This document shows positions 1 through 6,417 of a stretch of DNA of 7,704 nucleotides, in pieces. The stretch is from NCBI GenBank assembly GCA_910584785.1, contig CAJUDX010000101.1, positions 1 through 7,704 of the forward strand, in the 5' to 3' direction. The notes below the pieces were generated by a model. That model was given only the letters and a program-made list of their open reading frames with translations, had not been told where the DNA came from and did not search any database. The stretch is from an uncultured Lachnospiraceae bacterium. GTDB taxonomy: Bacteria > Bacillota > Clostridia > Lachnospirales > Lachnospiraceae. A program made the translations under genes and the position numbers. Within the stretch, counting starts at the first letter, position 1; every line of letters begins with the position of its first letter.

Positions 1-422
1 CCTACGCCTTCCAGGCACAGTTTGACCATGTCCTTCCGATCTGGGGCGTGCAGAGAGAAAAAGAACTGGATGAATTTTTAAGCTATATTGACCATCCGCC
101 GAAGATGACTAAAGAACTGGAAACTATTATTTCCAAGGATAAGAAAGAACTGGCAGGGAACTTCTGCCGGGGCTGCGGCTATTGTATGCCCTGTCCGGTG
201 GGAATCGAAATCAATAACTGCGCCCGGATGTCCCTGCTTATCCGCCGCTCCCCCTCTGCTGCCCAGCTCACCCCCAAGGTGCAGGAAAAGATGGGGAAAA
301 TCGCCGACTGTCTCCACTGTGGTCAATGCAAGTCAAAATGTCCCTATGGACTGGATACACCAGCCTTGCTGGAAACCAATTATAAGGATTATCAGGAAAT
401 TTTGGCAGGGAAACCGCTATAA
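1..422 (+). CDS. Aldo/keto reductase with C-terminal ferredoxin-type domain (3' end only)
   Basis: This is the C-terminal ~139 residues of a gene that enters from the left edge; the frame is open from base 3 and ends at TAA 420-422. The opening residues (YAFQAQFDHVLPIWGVQRE) match the end of the aldo/keto reductase barrel in Fe-S-containing family members. Two cysteine clusters follow: C-x2-C-x2-C-x3-CP at about bases 165-197 (CRGCGYCMPCP) and again at about 309-344 (CLHCGQCKSKCP). Each is a typical [4Fe-4S] ligand set. Known members are cytoplasmic oxidoreductases of anaerobes, usually of unknown substrate, that may exchange electrons through the clusters. The catalytic Asp/Tyr/Lys/His residues lie outside the window. 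A GTG at 48 could be mistaken for a start, but the reading frame and homologous sequence continue upstream of it. The transporter gene follows after 3 nt, so the two are probably cotranscribed. Confidence 0.88.
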   Translation, partial: YAFQAQFDHVLPIWGVQREKELDEFLSYIDHPPKMTKELETIISKDKKELAGNFCRGCGYCMPCPVGIEINNCARMSLLIRRSPSAAQLTPKVQEKMGKIADCLHCGQCKSKCPYGLDTPALLETNYKDYQEILAGKPL

Positions 423-425
423 GCC

Positions 426-1289
426 ATGGTTTACTTACTGTCAGCAATCGCCAGCAGCGCCATGGTTTCCATTGTTATGCGGATAACCGAAAAATATGTC
501 CGCCATGCAATGGTTATGTTTACGGCAAACTATGCAGTGTGTCTGCTTTTCTCCCGCTTATACATCGGCAATACCCGTTTCTTTACCCAGGAAAAAGGGA
601 TAGGGGCTGCCGTTGTTCTGGGCGTTATCAGCGGTTTTTTCTATCTGCTGTGTTTTGTCCTGCTGCAAAAAAATATCTGTCACAATGGGGTTATTCTTTC
701 CAGCGCAACAATGAAATTAGGTTCGGTTTTGATTCCGGTTCTAATCGCCATCTTGCTGTTTCACGAACCAATGGGCTGGATACAGCTTGCAGGAATCAGC
801 ATTGCTGCAGCGGCAATTGTTCTTATCAATATGGAAAAAGGGAGCAGAGAAAAAGGCCATATAAGTCAGGGGCGCAAAAAGCTCTGGCTTACCCTTTTGC
901 TTCTGGGCAGCGGTTTAACCGACACGATGGCAAATATTTACGATAAAACAGGCACAGAAGTGCTTAAAAATCACTATCTTTTTTATACCTTCCTCGCCGC
1001 CTTGCTCACCGCATTAGTCATGGCCTTGTTAAAGAAACAGAAAATAAGGTTAGCGGACATCGGCAGCGGCCTGCTGATTGGTATTCCCAACTACTTCTCT
1101 GCCCGGTTTTTATTGCTCTCCCTTGGAAAGATACCAGCGGTCATTGCCTACCCAGTATACAGTTCCGGTACAATTATGATAACCAGCATGGCAGGGCTGT
1201 TGATTTTTAATGAGAAACTCAATTTTCATAAGAAACTGGCTTTAGTGCTGATTTTGTCGGCATTGGTTTTGTTAAATCTTAAGATTTGA
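426..1289 (+). CDS. EamA/DMT-superfamily multidrug- or metabolite-type transporter
   Basis: This is a 287-residue, very hydrophobic protein with about ten predicted membrane helices in two halves (roughly residues 1-137 and 152-287), the usual size and two-repeat layout of EamA-domain drug/metabolite transporters. The C-terminal signature, in which FNEKLNFHKK precedes a last helix rich in L, V and A, is the typical family end (a conserved Glu before helix 10). A matching HEP sits at the end of the first half (residues 113-115). A short basic linker (about 138-152, KGSREKGH) lies between the halves. The ATG lies 3 nt after the stop of the reductase gene. The nearest AGGG (407-410) is about 15 nt upstream, which is weak, so translation is probably coupled to the upstream gene. 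The substrate cannot be read from sequence. Family members export amino acids, nucleosides or other small metabolites across the cytoplasmic membrane. Confidence 0.85.
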   Translation: MVYLLSAIASSAMVSIVMRITEKYVRHAMVMFTANYAVCLLFSRLYIGNTRFFTQEKGIGAAVVLGVISGFFYLLCFVLLQKNICHNGVILSSATMKLGSVLIPVLIAILLFHEPMGWIQLAGISIAAAAIVLINMEKGSREKGHISQGRKKLWLTLLLLGSGLTDTMANIYDKTGTEVLKNHYLFYTFLAALLTALVMALLKKQKIRLADIGSGLLIGIPNYFSARFLLLSLGKIPAVIAYPVYSSGTIMITSMAGLLIFNEKLNFHKKLALVLILSALVLLNLKI

Positions 1290-1352
1290 CATTAGGACAT
1301 GACGTTAAAACCATATTCCAAAAAGGCTGAAATCAAAGAAAATAAGGCTGCT

Positions 1353-1414
1353 GAAGAAAAACAAGTCCCCCTGCCTGCCATTTTTGTCTTTGTGACTTAA
1401 AAGCGGGGGGACTT
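1353..1414 (-). terminator. Intrinsic terminator of the regulator gene (convergent spacer)
   Basis: AAGTCCCCC (1363-1371) pairs with GGGGGACTT (1406-1414), a perfect 9-bp GC-rich stem with a loop of about 34 nt. Read on the minus strand, it lies 10 nt past the regulator stop and is followed by TGTTTTTCTTC (1352-1362), a good U-tract. On the plus strand the downstream run (CTTTC) is poorer, so any termination of the transporter operon here would be weaker. The long loop is atypical. Confidence 0.65.
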
Positions 1415-1424
1415 CTTTCATGGG

Positions 1425-3407
1425 TTAAATCATATTTTCTTCGAATAAGCCATATCTTTTCATCCACCGCCAAAGTGTTGATTTGCTGATGCCTAATTCC
1501 TGAGCCGTTTTTTTTCGGTTTCCGCCATACTTTTTCAGCGCTTTTGCAAGCAGTTCTTCCCGTTCATCTGCCCATGGTTCGGATTCTGCGTCTGACTTTT
1601 CCTGCACTGCATGACCCGTTTTTACAGTATCTTCTTTTTCTGTCTCTGTGTGTACGCTTTCCCTGGAAAATCCCAGGCTTGTGCTATTCTCAAACAACTC
1701 CTTCAGCAGCCTTAAAACCAGTTTTTCATCCAGCAGACGCTTTGAAGCCGTAAGAATCAGCCGTTCACAGAAGTTTTCAATCTGATACCCATTTCCCGGC
1801 CAGGGGTAATTTAAAAGAAGTTCCGTCGCCTCCCTGGTCAGCGCATGATAGCGGTCAAATCTCTCGCAGCAGTCCCGTATTATTTTTTCCAGCAGCCACT
1901 CTAAATCCTCTCTGCATTCCCGAAGCGGAGGGATTCTGACAGAAAGTCCTTTAAGCATATAGTAGAGATCCCTTCTAAACACCCCCTCTTCCACTGCCCT
2001 TTCCAGATTCCCCGGATGGCTGACAGAAAAAATCACCCGCACATCGGCATGCTTATTCCGCTGCAGCTCCTTTCCGCAGCATATTTTATAGCGGAGAAGT
2101 TGCAAAATCCGGTACTGGTTTGCCGGATGAAGGTACTCCCCGTCCTCCACAAATATCGTCCCTCCATCCGCCTGCATGGCTGCCCCTTTTTCGTCAAATA
2201 AAAGAGAAAACTGCTCTCCCTCGCTTAATCCCCGGCATGAAATATCAGCAAATGCATTTCTGCTTCTAACGCTGGCGTTATGAATACTCTGGGCAAGCAG
2301 CCGCTTTTGCGTTCCCGCCTCCCCTTCTATCAGCACGGGAAAATCCGAGAGGGAAAATAGTTTTGCCAAATGTATGCAGTCCTGCATCGCTGAGGACAAC
2401 TGGGAAATATCCTCAAACCTGCCCAGGGCAACCAGACCGCTCGCTGTGCGGTGTTTCTGCGCTTCCTTTTGTTCTGTGCTTAATTTTTTCCTCATCTTAT
2501 GGCAGGTTAAAATCAGCCCGTCCACCCGTCCTTCGATAAGCACCGGGGCAAGCATGGCAAGCACCGATGTTCCATTTACCATAAGAAAAGCCGAAAAACC
2601 ATCACCCCCCTGGGATAACACCCTCTCCGTTCTCACCCTGTCCAGGTCGGGAAATACCTCAGTCAAAAGACTTCCCGTCAGCTTTTTTCTGGACTGCCCA
2701 AGAATCCCTTCCATCAATGGGTTTACGGTGATAATCTTTCCCTTTCCGTCCACATTAACTACACCGCCAAAGGAATAATCCAGTAAAGTTTCCATCTGAG
2801 CCGCATTTTTCTTTTCCACCTCCATTGCGTAACTGACGCTGTCCGCCATGGAAAACGCGTTGCGGATGGAATCTTCGGTGTTGGAGAGGAACAGGGAGGG
2901 AATCCCCGCCTGGGCTGCTGTTTCCACAGCAACATCCCCGCCGATAATTAAATCCACTTTTTCCTCTACTGCTCTCATCGTGGTAATACGGAGATCTTCA
3001 TTATTTTCGGCATAAAAGGTACGAAGTTCAATCGCATAAATACTATCAAAATAAGACATATCACAGAACATATTCTGTGAGCCGACAACGGCAATCACCG
3101 GGTTTTCCTTTTTTAAGATCTGCTTGGCTTTAACCACCAAAAGCGCCATTTCCTGTGCTGTTATAACAATCTCAATCACCGGAATATCCGTATATTGTTT
3201 AATTAAGGAAGCCTGTAATCCGCGGGCAATAATCATCGAAGCCCCGCGGGCAATCGATTCCCTGGCCTCCATCACAACATTTTTGGTCCGCACTACCTTC
3301 ATATCTCCGATTTCATAATGTTGTTTATGCTTGCTTTTTTCCTGGAGAATATTGTGGGCATGATAGAGCATTTCCTCACGCGGTACAAGGATAGCGACTT
3401 TTCCCAT
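1425..3407 (-). CDS. PrpR-N/PAS/degenerate AAA+/Fis-type HTH transcriptional regulator lacking GAFTGA
   Basis: This is a 660-residue cytoplasmic regulator. Residues 1-190 form a PrpR N-terminal-like sensory domain (MGKVAILVPREE, then GGDVAVETAAQAGIPS at 156-171). Residues ~203-303 look like a PAS domain. Residues ~330-560 are a sigma-54-activator-type AAA+ domain and ~612-655 a Fis-type helix-turn-helix (NRKKTAQELGISKSTLWRWM). The AAA+ domain is eroded. Walker A is GEAGTQKR (362-369; consensus GESGTGKE). Walker B reads GGTIFVEDGE instead of GGTLFLDEIGE. The segment holding GAFTGA, the sigma-54 contact loop, is deleted, so EKG is followed almost at once by ADGG (406-416). The sensor-II GNVRELEN is GNGYQIEN. 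FRRDLYYML is retained. Start choice: the frame is open to 3551, but ATG 3405-3407 begins the family-like MGKVAILVPR and follows AGGAAAGGA by 9 nt. It probably binds DNA and a ligand but is unlikely to drive sigma-54 polymerase. Its targets are unknown. Confidence 0.9.
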   Translation of the reverse strand: MGKVAILVPREEMLYHAHNILQEKSKHKQHYEIGDMKVVRTKNVVMEARESIARGASMIIARGLQASLIKQYTDIPVIEIVITAQEMALLVVKAKQILKKENPVIAVVGSQNMFCDMSYFDSIYAIELRTFYAENNEDLRITTMRAVEEKVDLIIGGDVAVETAAQAGIPSLFLSNTEDSIRNAFSMADSVSYAMEVEKKNAAQMETLLDYSFGGVVNVDGKGKIITVNPLMEGILGQSRKKLTGSLLTEVFPDLDRVRTERVLSQGGDGFSAFLMVNGTSVLAMLAPVLIEGRVDGLILTCHKMRKKLSTEQKEAQKHRTASGLVALGRFEDISQLSSAMQDCIHLAKLFSLSDFPVLIEGEAGTQKRLLAQSIHNASVRSRNAFADISCRGLSEGEQFSLLFDEKGAAMQADGGTIFVEDGEYLHPANQYRILQLLRYKICCGKELQRNKHADVRVIFSVSHPGNLERAVEEGVFRRDLYYMLKGLSVRIPPLRECREDLEWLLEKIIRDCCERFDRYHALTREATELLLNYPWPGNGYQIENFCERLILTASKRLLDEKLVLRLLKELFENSTSLGFSRESVHTETEKEDTVKTGHAVQEKSDAESEPWADEREELLAKALKKYGGNRKKTAQELGISKSTLWRWMKRYGLFEENMI

Positions 3408-3416
3408 GTGATTTCG

Positions 3417-3425
3417 TCCTTTCCT
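3417..3425 (-). promoter_or_regulatory. Ribosome binding site that fixes the regulator start
   Basis: AGGAAAGGA on the minus strand lies 9 nt before ATG 3405-3407. The upstream in-frame TTG/ATG candidates at 3546-3551 have no Shine-Dalgarno sequence, which supports the shorter 660-residue protein. Confidence 0.75.
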
Positions 3426-3472
3426 GTAAAATAATTCATCTAAATAAGGTTTACATTCTAAATTTTCCGCTT

Positions 3473-3523
3473 CTAAATCGCAAAAATGAAAGCGGCGGGT
3501 AATGATAGTTGTCTTTCTTTCAT
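3473..3523 (-). CDS. Possible 16-residue leader peptide upstream of the regulator
   Basis: ATG at 3521-3523 opens a 16-residue frame, MKERQLSLPAAFIFAI, ending in TAG at 3473-3475. A strong AGGAG (3532-3536) precedes it with 8-nt spacing, as good as any ribosome binding site in the window. The frame differs from the regulator's and ends 65 nt before its ATG. It lies inside the predicted regulator leader transcript. It could be a regulatory leader peptide, the start of a gene lost by frameshift, or chance. No homologous family is recognised. Confidence 0.35.
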   Translation of the reverse strand: MKERQLSLPAAFIFAI

Positions 3524-3551
3524 CTTTTAAACTCCTAGTAAATGGCATCAA

Positions 3552-3650
3552 TTATAATTTTAAAAAATCTTCAATATTTTCCACCTGCTTATATTTAGGA
3601 TTTTGTCCCAAACGCTTCATTTGTTCAATATGTTTTTCAAAATAGCTAAT
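3552..3650 (-). other. Coding-like open frame, possible gene remnant upstream of the regulator
   Basis: This stretch is open on the minus strand from just after a TAA (3651-3653) to a TAA at 3552-3554. It encodes a mixed-charge, protein-like sequence ending VENIEDFLKL. The only ATG is internal (3618-3620, giving 22 residues beginning MKRLGQNPKYK) and has no Shine-Dalgarno site. The frame is the same as the regulator's, and the next 48 codons between this TAA and the regulator ATG are also open. It may be a decayed gene end or an interrupted extension, and I do not recognise the family. Low confidence that it is functional. Confidence 0.25.
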
Positions 3651-3674
3651 TTAATTTCATTTTACATTTGCTTC

Positions 3675-3703
3675 AGTATAGCACAAAACAGGAATGATGC
3701 CAA
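3675..3703 (-). promoter_or_regulatory. Sigma-A-type promoter for the regulator gene
   Basis: On the minus strand, TTGGCA (3698-3703), a 17-nt spacer and TATACT (3675-3680) form a good housekeeping promoter. TG one base upstream of the -10 box gives an extended -10. The predicted start is near 3668, leaving a leader of about 260 nt before the regulator ATG. Regulation of the regulator therefore looks sigma-A dependent. Confidence 0.6.
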
Positions 3704-3830
3704 CCAAAGGTACTGAAATCATGATATTTGATGTTAAAAAATTCTATTGTTCTTTTAGCATTTTATAAAATTTTCTAAGATCTTATCAAGAATACTTTCC
3801 GCATTCTTTCTCAATGACCTGCAAAATGGA

Positions 3831-3862
3831 GAAACGGCATAACCCGCAAGCTACGCCGTTTC
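3831..3862 (-). terminator. Hairpin downstream of guaB, probable terminator with weak U-tract
   Basis: Minus-strand GAAACGGCGTA pairs with TATGCCGTTTC, 11 bp including one G-U wobble, with a 10-nt loop (GCTTGCGGGT). The wobble pairs only in minus-strand RNA and would be C/A on the plus strand, which fits the guaB transcript. It begins about 80 nt after the guaB stop. The following bases, TCCATTTTGC, are a poor U-tract, so termination may be inefficient, or the hairpin may protect the 3' end. Confidence 0.45.
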
Positions 3863-3941
3863 CTGAAAATAATTTTGATCCTACTGTTTTATCAATCCAC
3901 CCCAATGGGAGACTTATTCACGCTCAATTTATTTCAGCCAT

Positions 3942-5399
3942 TTACAACACATCAATACTATAATTAGGTGCTTCCTTTGTAATATGAATATCGTGCGGAT
4001 GGCTTTCCTTTAATGATGCCGCAGAAATCTTTACAAACTTTCCATTCTCCTGTAAGGTAGGAATGTTGGCTGCCCCGCAGTAGCCCATCCCGGCACGCAG
4101 ACCGCCCAGAAGCTGGAATACCGTGTCTTCCACCAGTCCCTTGTAGGCCACGCGCCCTTCCACGCCCTCAGGAACCAGTTTCTTCGCGTCAGACTGGAAA
4201 TAGCGGTCTTTGCTTCCGTTTTCCATCGCTGCGATAGAACCCATGCCGCGATATACCTTATATTTTCTTCCCTGATACAATTCAAAGGTTCCCGGACTTT
4301 CATCACAGCCGGCAAACAAGCTTCCCATCATGCAGACGCTTCCTCCTGCAGCGATCGCCTTGGTAATATCGCCGGAGAATTTAATGCCGCCGTCGGCAAT
4401 AATCGGAATCCCGTACTCCTTTGCCACAGCATAGCAGTCCATAATCGCAGAAATCTGCGGAACACCGATACCGGCAACCACACGGGTTGTACAGATAGAA
4501 CCTGGGCCGATACCTACCTTTACAGCGTCGGTTCCTGCTTCGATTAAAGCCCTGGTCGCTTCTCCCGTTGCTACATTTCCGGCAATAACCTGCACTTCAG
4601 GATAGGCTTCTTTAATCATTTTTACACATCGGATTACATTTGCCGAATGACCGTGTGCGGAATCGAGGGCAATAACATCTACCTTGGCTTTAACCAGGGC
4701 TTCCACACGCTCTAACACATTGGCTGTAATACCTATCGCAGCGCCGCAGAGCAGCCTTCCCTGTCCGTCCTTGGCGGACAACGGGTATTTAATCTGCTTC
4801 TCGATATCTTTAATGGTAATCAGGCCCTTTAAGTTAAAGTTCCCGTCAACAATGGGAAGCTTTTCTACCCTGGCTTTTGCAAGGATTTTCTTGGCCTCCA
4901 GCATGGTAATACCTTCTCTGGCAGTTACAAGATTTTCAGAGGTCATGCACTCTTTGATTTTGCGGGAAAAGTCTTCTTCAAACTTCAGGTCACGGTTGGT
5001 AATAATCCCCACAAGCTTCTTTCCCTCCGTTACCGGCACACCAGAGATGCGGAACTTTGCCATCAGTTCATCGGCGTCCTTAAGTGTATGATCGGGAGTT
5101 AAAGAAAATGGGTCAGTGATAACACCGTTTTCTGAACGTTTTACCTTATCCACTTCCTCTGCCTGCGTTTCGATGGACATGTTCTTATGGATAATTCCAA
5201 TTCCGCCCTGCCTTGCCATGGCAATCGCCATACGGTGTTCGGTTACGGTATCCATGCCGGCACTCATTAACGGGATGTTCAGCTTGATTTTTTGGGTCAG
5301 CTGTGTGGACAAATCCACCTGGTTGGGAATTACCTCAGAATAAGACGGTACCAGAAGTACATCATCGAATGTAATGCCTTCCCCTATAATCATACCCAT
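3942..5399 (-). CDS. guaB: Inosine-5'-monophosphate dehydrogenase
   Basis: This is a full-length IMP dehydrogenase of 485 residues, the usual bacterial length. It oxidises IMP to XMP with NAD+, the rate-limiting step towards GMP, in the cytoplasm as a tetramer. The N-terminus (GEGITFDDVLLVPSYSEV) is typical. Two CBS domains span about residues 92-205, inserted in the TIM barrel. The catalytic loop GIGPGSICTTR (296-306) contains the nucleophile Cys303. The phosphate-binding ADGGIK lies at 335-340 and the mobile flap includes RGMGSIAAM (384-392) and EGVEGRV (411-417). No key residue is missing. The start ATG 5397-5399 is preceded by GAGAGG with 8-nt spacing; a second ATG two codons on is less well placed. 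It appears to be a single-gene unit with its own strong promoter and a repeat-bearing A-rich leader. No purine riboswitch is visible. Confidence 0.98.
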   Translation of the reverse strand: MGMIIGEGITFDDVLLVPSYSEVIPNQVDLSTQLTQKIKLNIPLMSAGMDTVTEHRMAIAMARQGGIGIIHKNMSIETQAEEVDKVKRSENGVITDPFSLTPDHTLKDADELMAKFRISGVPVTEGKKLVGIITNRDLKFEEDFSRKIKECMTSENLVTAREGITMLEAKKILAKARVEKLPIVDGNFNLKGLITIKDIEKQIKYPLSAKDGQGRLLCGAAIGITANVLERVEALVKAKVDVIALDSAHGHSANVIRCVKMIKEAYPEVQVIAGNVATGEATRALIEAGTDAVKVGIGPGSICTTRVVAGIGVPQISAIMDCYAVAKEYGIPIIADGGIKFSGDITKAIAAGGSVCMMGSLFAGCDESPGTFELYQGRKYKVYRGMGSIAAMENGSKDRYFQSDAKKLVPEGVEGRVAYKGLVEDTVFQLLGGLRAGMGYCGAANIPTLQENGKFVKISAASLKESHPHDIHITKEAPNYSIDVL

Positions 5400-5422
5400 G
5401 TTGTTTTCCTCTCTTTCTTTTC

Positions 5423-5509
5423 ATTGTTTTGTTTCTTTTCTTTTTCAGTGGCTTAATTGTTTTGTTTCTTTTTTTTCAGCAATTTAATTGTAATGTTTCT
5501 TTTCAGTAA
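5423..5509 (-). repeat. Three degenerate tandem repeats in the guaB leader
   Basis: Three head-to-tail units occupy 5423-5455, 5456-5486 and 5487-5509 (33, 31 and about 23 nt). In mRNA sense each runs CTGAAAA, an A-rich stretch with GAAACA, then ACAAT and a short variable end. The first two units share an identical GAAACAAAACAAT. The leader is almost free of U and C here, hence probably unpaired, and the innermost unit ends about 23 nt before the guaB start codon. This may be a ribosome-standby or stability element, or simple slippage expansion. Confidence 0.6.
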
Positions 5510-5587
5510 CTGTTTGTATGCAGTTGGTTTGTAATTTTGTCCAATATTTTTGTGCAATTTTAGTTCATTTCTGCTTATTAGTAGCTA

Positions 5588-5616
5588 ATTTTAACAAACT
5601 TTTAAGTGCTTGTCAA
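5588..5616 (-). promoter_or_regulatory. Strong sigma-A promoter of guaB
   Basis: On the minus strand, TTGACA (5611-5616), a 17-nt spacer and TAAAAT (5588-5593) make a consensus -35 with a one-mismatch -10. Transcription should start near 5581, giving a leader of about 180 nt before the guaB ATG. No PurBox-like or riboswitch sequence was recognised next to it. Confidence 0.8.
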
Positions 5617-5731
5617 ATACTTGTGCGCGATGATTTATTCATTTTACTTATAAGGAAAAAAGGGATTAGCTAATATATCGATGGAGCGGAATCGTGGGAA
5701 TCCGGGGATTGGAGAGGGGTGAAGATTTTGT

Positions 5732-5785
5732 AAACAAAAATAGCCCCTAAGTAGATTTTGGTTATTTGCCTTGTCTAATTAGGGG
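5732..5785 (-). terminator. Intrinsic terminator of the DUF6106-like gene
   Basis: Minus-strand CCCCTAA (5779-5785) pairs with TTAGGGG (5744-5750). After a one-base mismatch the stem continues with TAG/CTA around a loop of about 20 nt. CTATTTTTGTTT follows directly as U-tract. It lies about 75 nt past the gene's stop and separates this unit from the guaB promoter. Confidence 0.65.
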
Positions 5786-5860
5786 GTATCCTATCATATT
5801 TGAGGGAATCATTCTGGCTCTTTTTTGGTTATTTTAGTTTTGTCCGGGCAATGCAATGAA

Positions 5861-6358
5861 TTATAATACCACTTTGGATGGAGAGGTGTTGCGGTAGGCC
5901 TGAATGAGCTTATCGTTGGGTTCCAGCAAGAGTTTGATGTGCTGGGGGCCTTTTTTGTAGATGAATGCGTAGGGCTTTTTTCCTTTTTCTCCTGAGGAAC
6001 AATCGATAAGCTTGATATCTTTGGTTTCGTAGTCTTTTAATACGAAGGAATCGAAGGGGGCAACAATAAGAAGGTCTTCTTTTGCACACTCGATAACCTT
6101 TTTTCTCCTGGCTTTTCCAAGGATTTTATCGATGGATAGGGTGCCGTCTACAAAGAGATATTCGTATTCGATGCTTAGGGTCTGGAAAAGGAAGAAGGTT
6201 CCTATGCCTGCAGCAACTAAAAGCAGGATTCCCCAAGCCTGAGTGAGTGCCATCAGAAGAGAGAAAATACAGAGTATTCCCATAACAATGCGAACGGGCC
6301 ATGCATAGGCGGGTTCTTTTCGTTTCACTAACCATTCTACATAAGTGTCCTGATTCAT
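5861..6358 (-). CDS. Small membrane protein resembling the DUF6106 family
   Basis: This is a 165-residue protein of unknown function. A short polar N-terminus (MNQDTYVEWLVKRKEP) is followed by two predicted membrane helices (about 20-40 and 42-60) and a soluble C-terminal region of about 100 residues that begins EYEYLFVDGTLSIDKILGK. This arrangement resembles DUF6106 proteins of Clostridia; the assignment is from memory and not searched. The positively charged stretch between the N-terminus and the first helix, together with RRKK at 84-87, suggests both ends are cytoplasmic. The frame stays open upstream to 6481, but ATG 6356-6358 has AAAGGA 8-9 nt before it. The upstream codons are arginine- and proline-rich and overlap the structured spacer, so they are rejected. 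No promoter is evident, so expression may depend on read-through from groEL. Confidence 0.75.
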   Translation of the reverse strand: MNQDTYVEWLVKRKEPAYAWPVRIVMGILCIFSLLMALTQAWGILLLVAAGIGTFFLFQTLSIEYEYLFVDGTLSIDKILGKARRKKVIECAKEDLLIVAPFDSFVLKDYETKDIKLIDCSSGEKGKKPYAFIYKKGPQHIKLLLEPNDKLIQAYRNTSPSKVVL

Positions 6359-6417
6359 TTGTGTGATTCCTTTCGGTTTTTTTGGTGGTGGTTGTTTTAA
6401 CTGCCTCTTTCTACCTC

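Larger units (their letters stand above)
3408..3941. other. 534-nt spacer between the regulator and guaB
   Basis: Reading from right to left, the spacer holds the guaB 3' flank with a hairpin (3831-3862), an AT-rich stretch (about 3704-3790) with nothing recognised, and a promoter (3675-3703). It then holds a leader of about 260 nt containing a coding-like open stretch (3552-3650) and a 16-codon SD-led frame (3473-3523). No plausible gene was seen on the plus strand. Confidence 0.6.
5400..5860. other. 461-nt spacer upstream of guaB
   Basis: The spacer holds, from right to left, the 3' flank and terminator of the DUF6106-like gene (5732-5785), a stretch 5617-5730 in which nothing is recognised, the guaB promoter (5588-5616), and the leader with its tandem repeats (5423-5509). 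A 12-bp direct repeat (TTTTGGTTATTT at 5756-5767 and 5823-5834) is also present. No convincing gene was seen on either strand. Confidence 0.6.

Noticed and set aside
3408..3551. Regulator start at TTG/ATG 3546-3551 (708-residue form)
   Set aside because: There is no Shine-Dalgarno site upstream, while ATG 3407 has AGGAAAGGA at 9 nt and begins the recognisable PrpR-N sequence.
3685..3704. Possible sigma-54 promoter (TTGGCA with a downstream TGTTTT) before the regulator
   Set aside because: The -12 element lacks the required GC; the same bases form a far better sigma-A promoter with TATACT.
4684..5091. Long plus-strand open frame opposite guaB
   Set aside because: It is an antisense shadow of a highly conserved gene, with low-complexity Ser/Leu-rich translation and no start signals; the same applies to other frames opposite groEL and the regulator.
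5400..5581. Purine or other riboswitch in the guaB leader
   Set aside because: No conserved core was recognised, and the transcript is A-rich with no stable helices or terminator before guaB.
5681..5722. 13-codon plus-strand frame (MERNRGNPGIGEG)
   Set aside because: The only purine-rich run upstream is badly spaced, there is no promoter context, and it is too short to support.
5756..5834. 12-bp direct repeat TTTTGGTTATTT
   Set aside because: It is AT-rich and short, and one copy falls in the terminator loop region; chance is a sufficient explanation.
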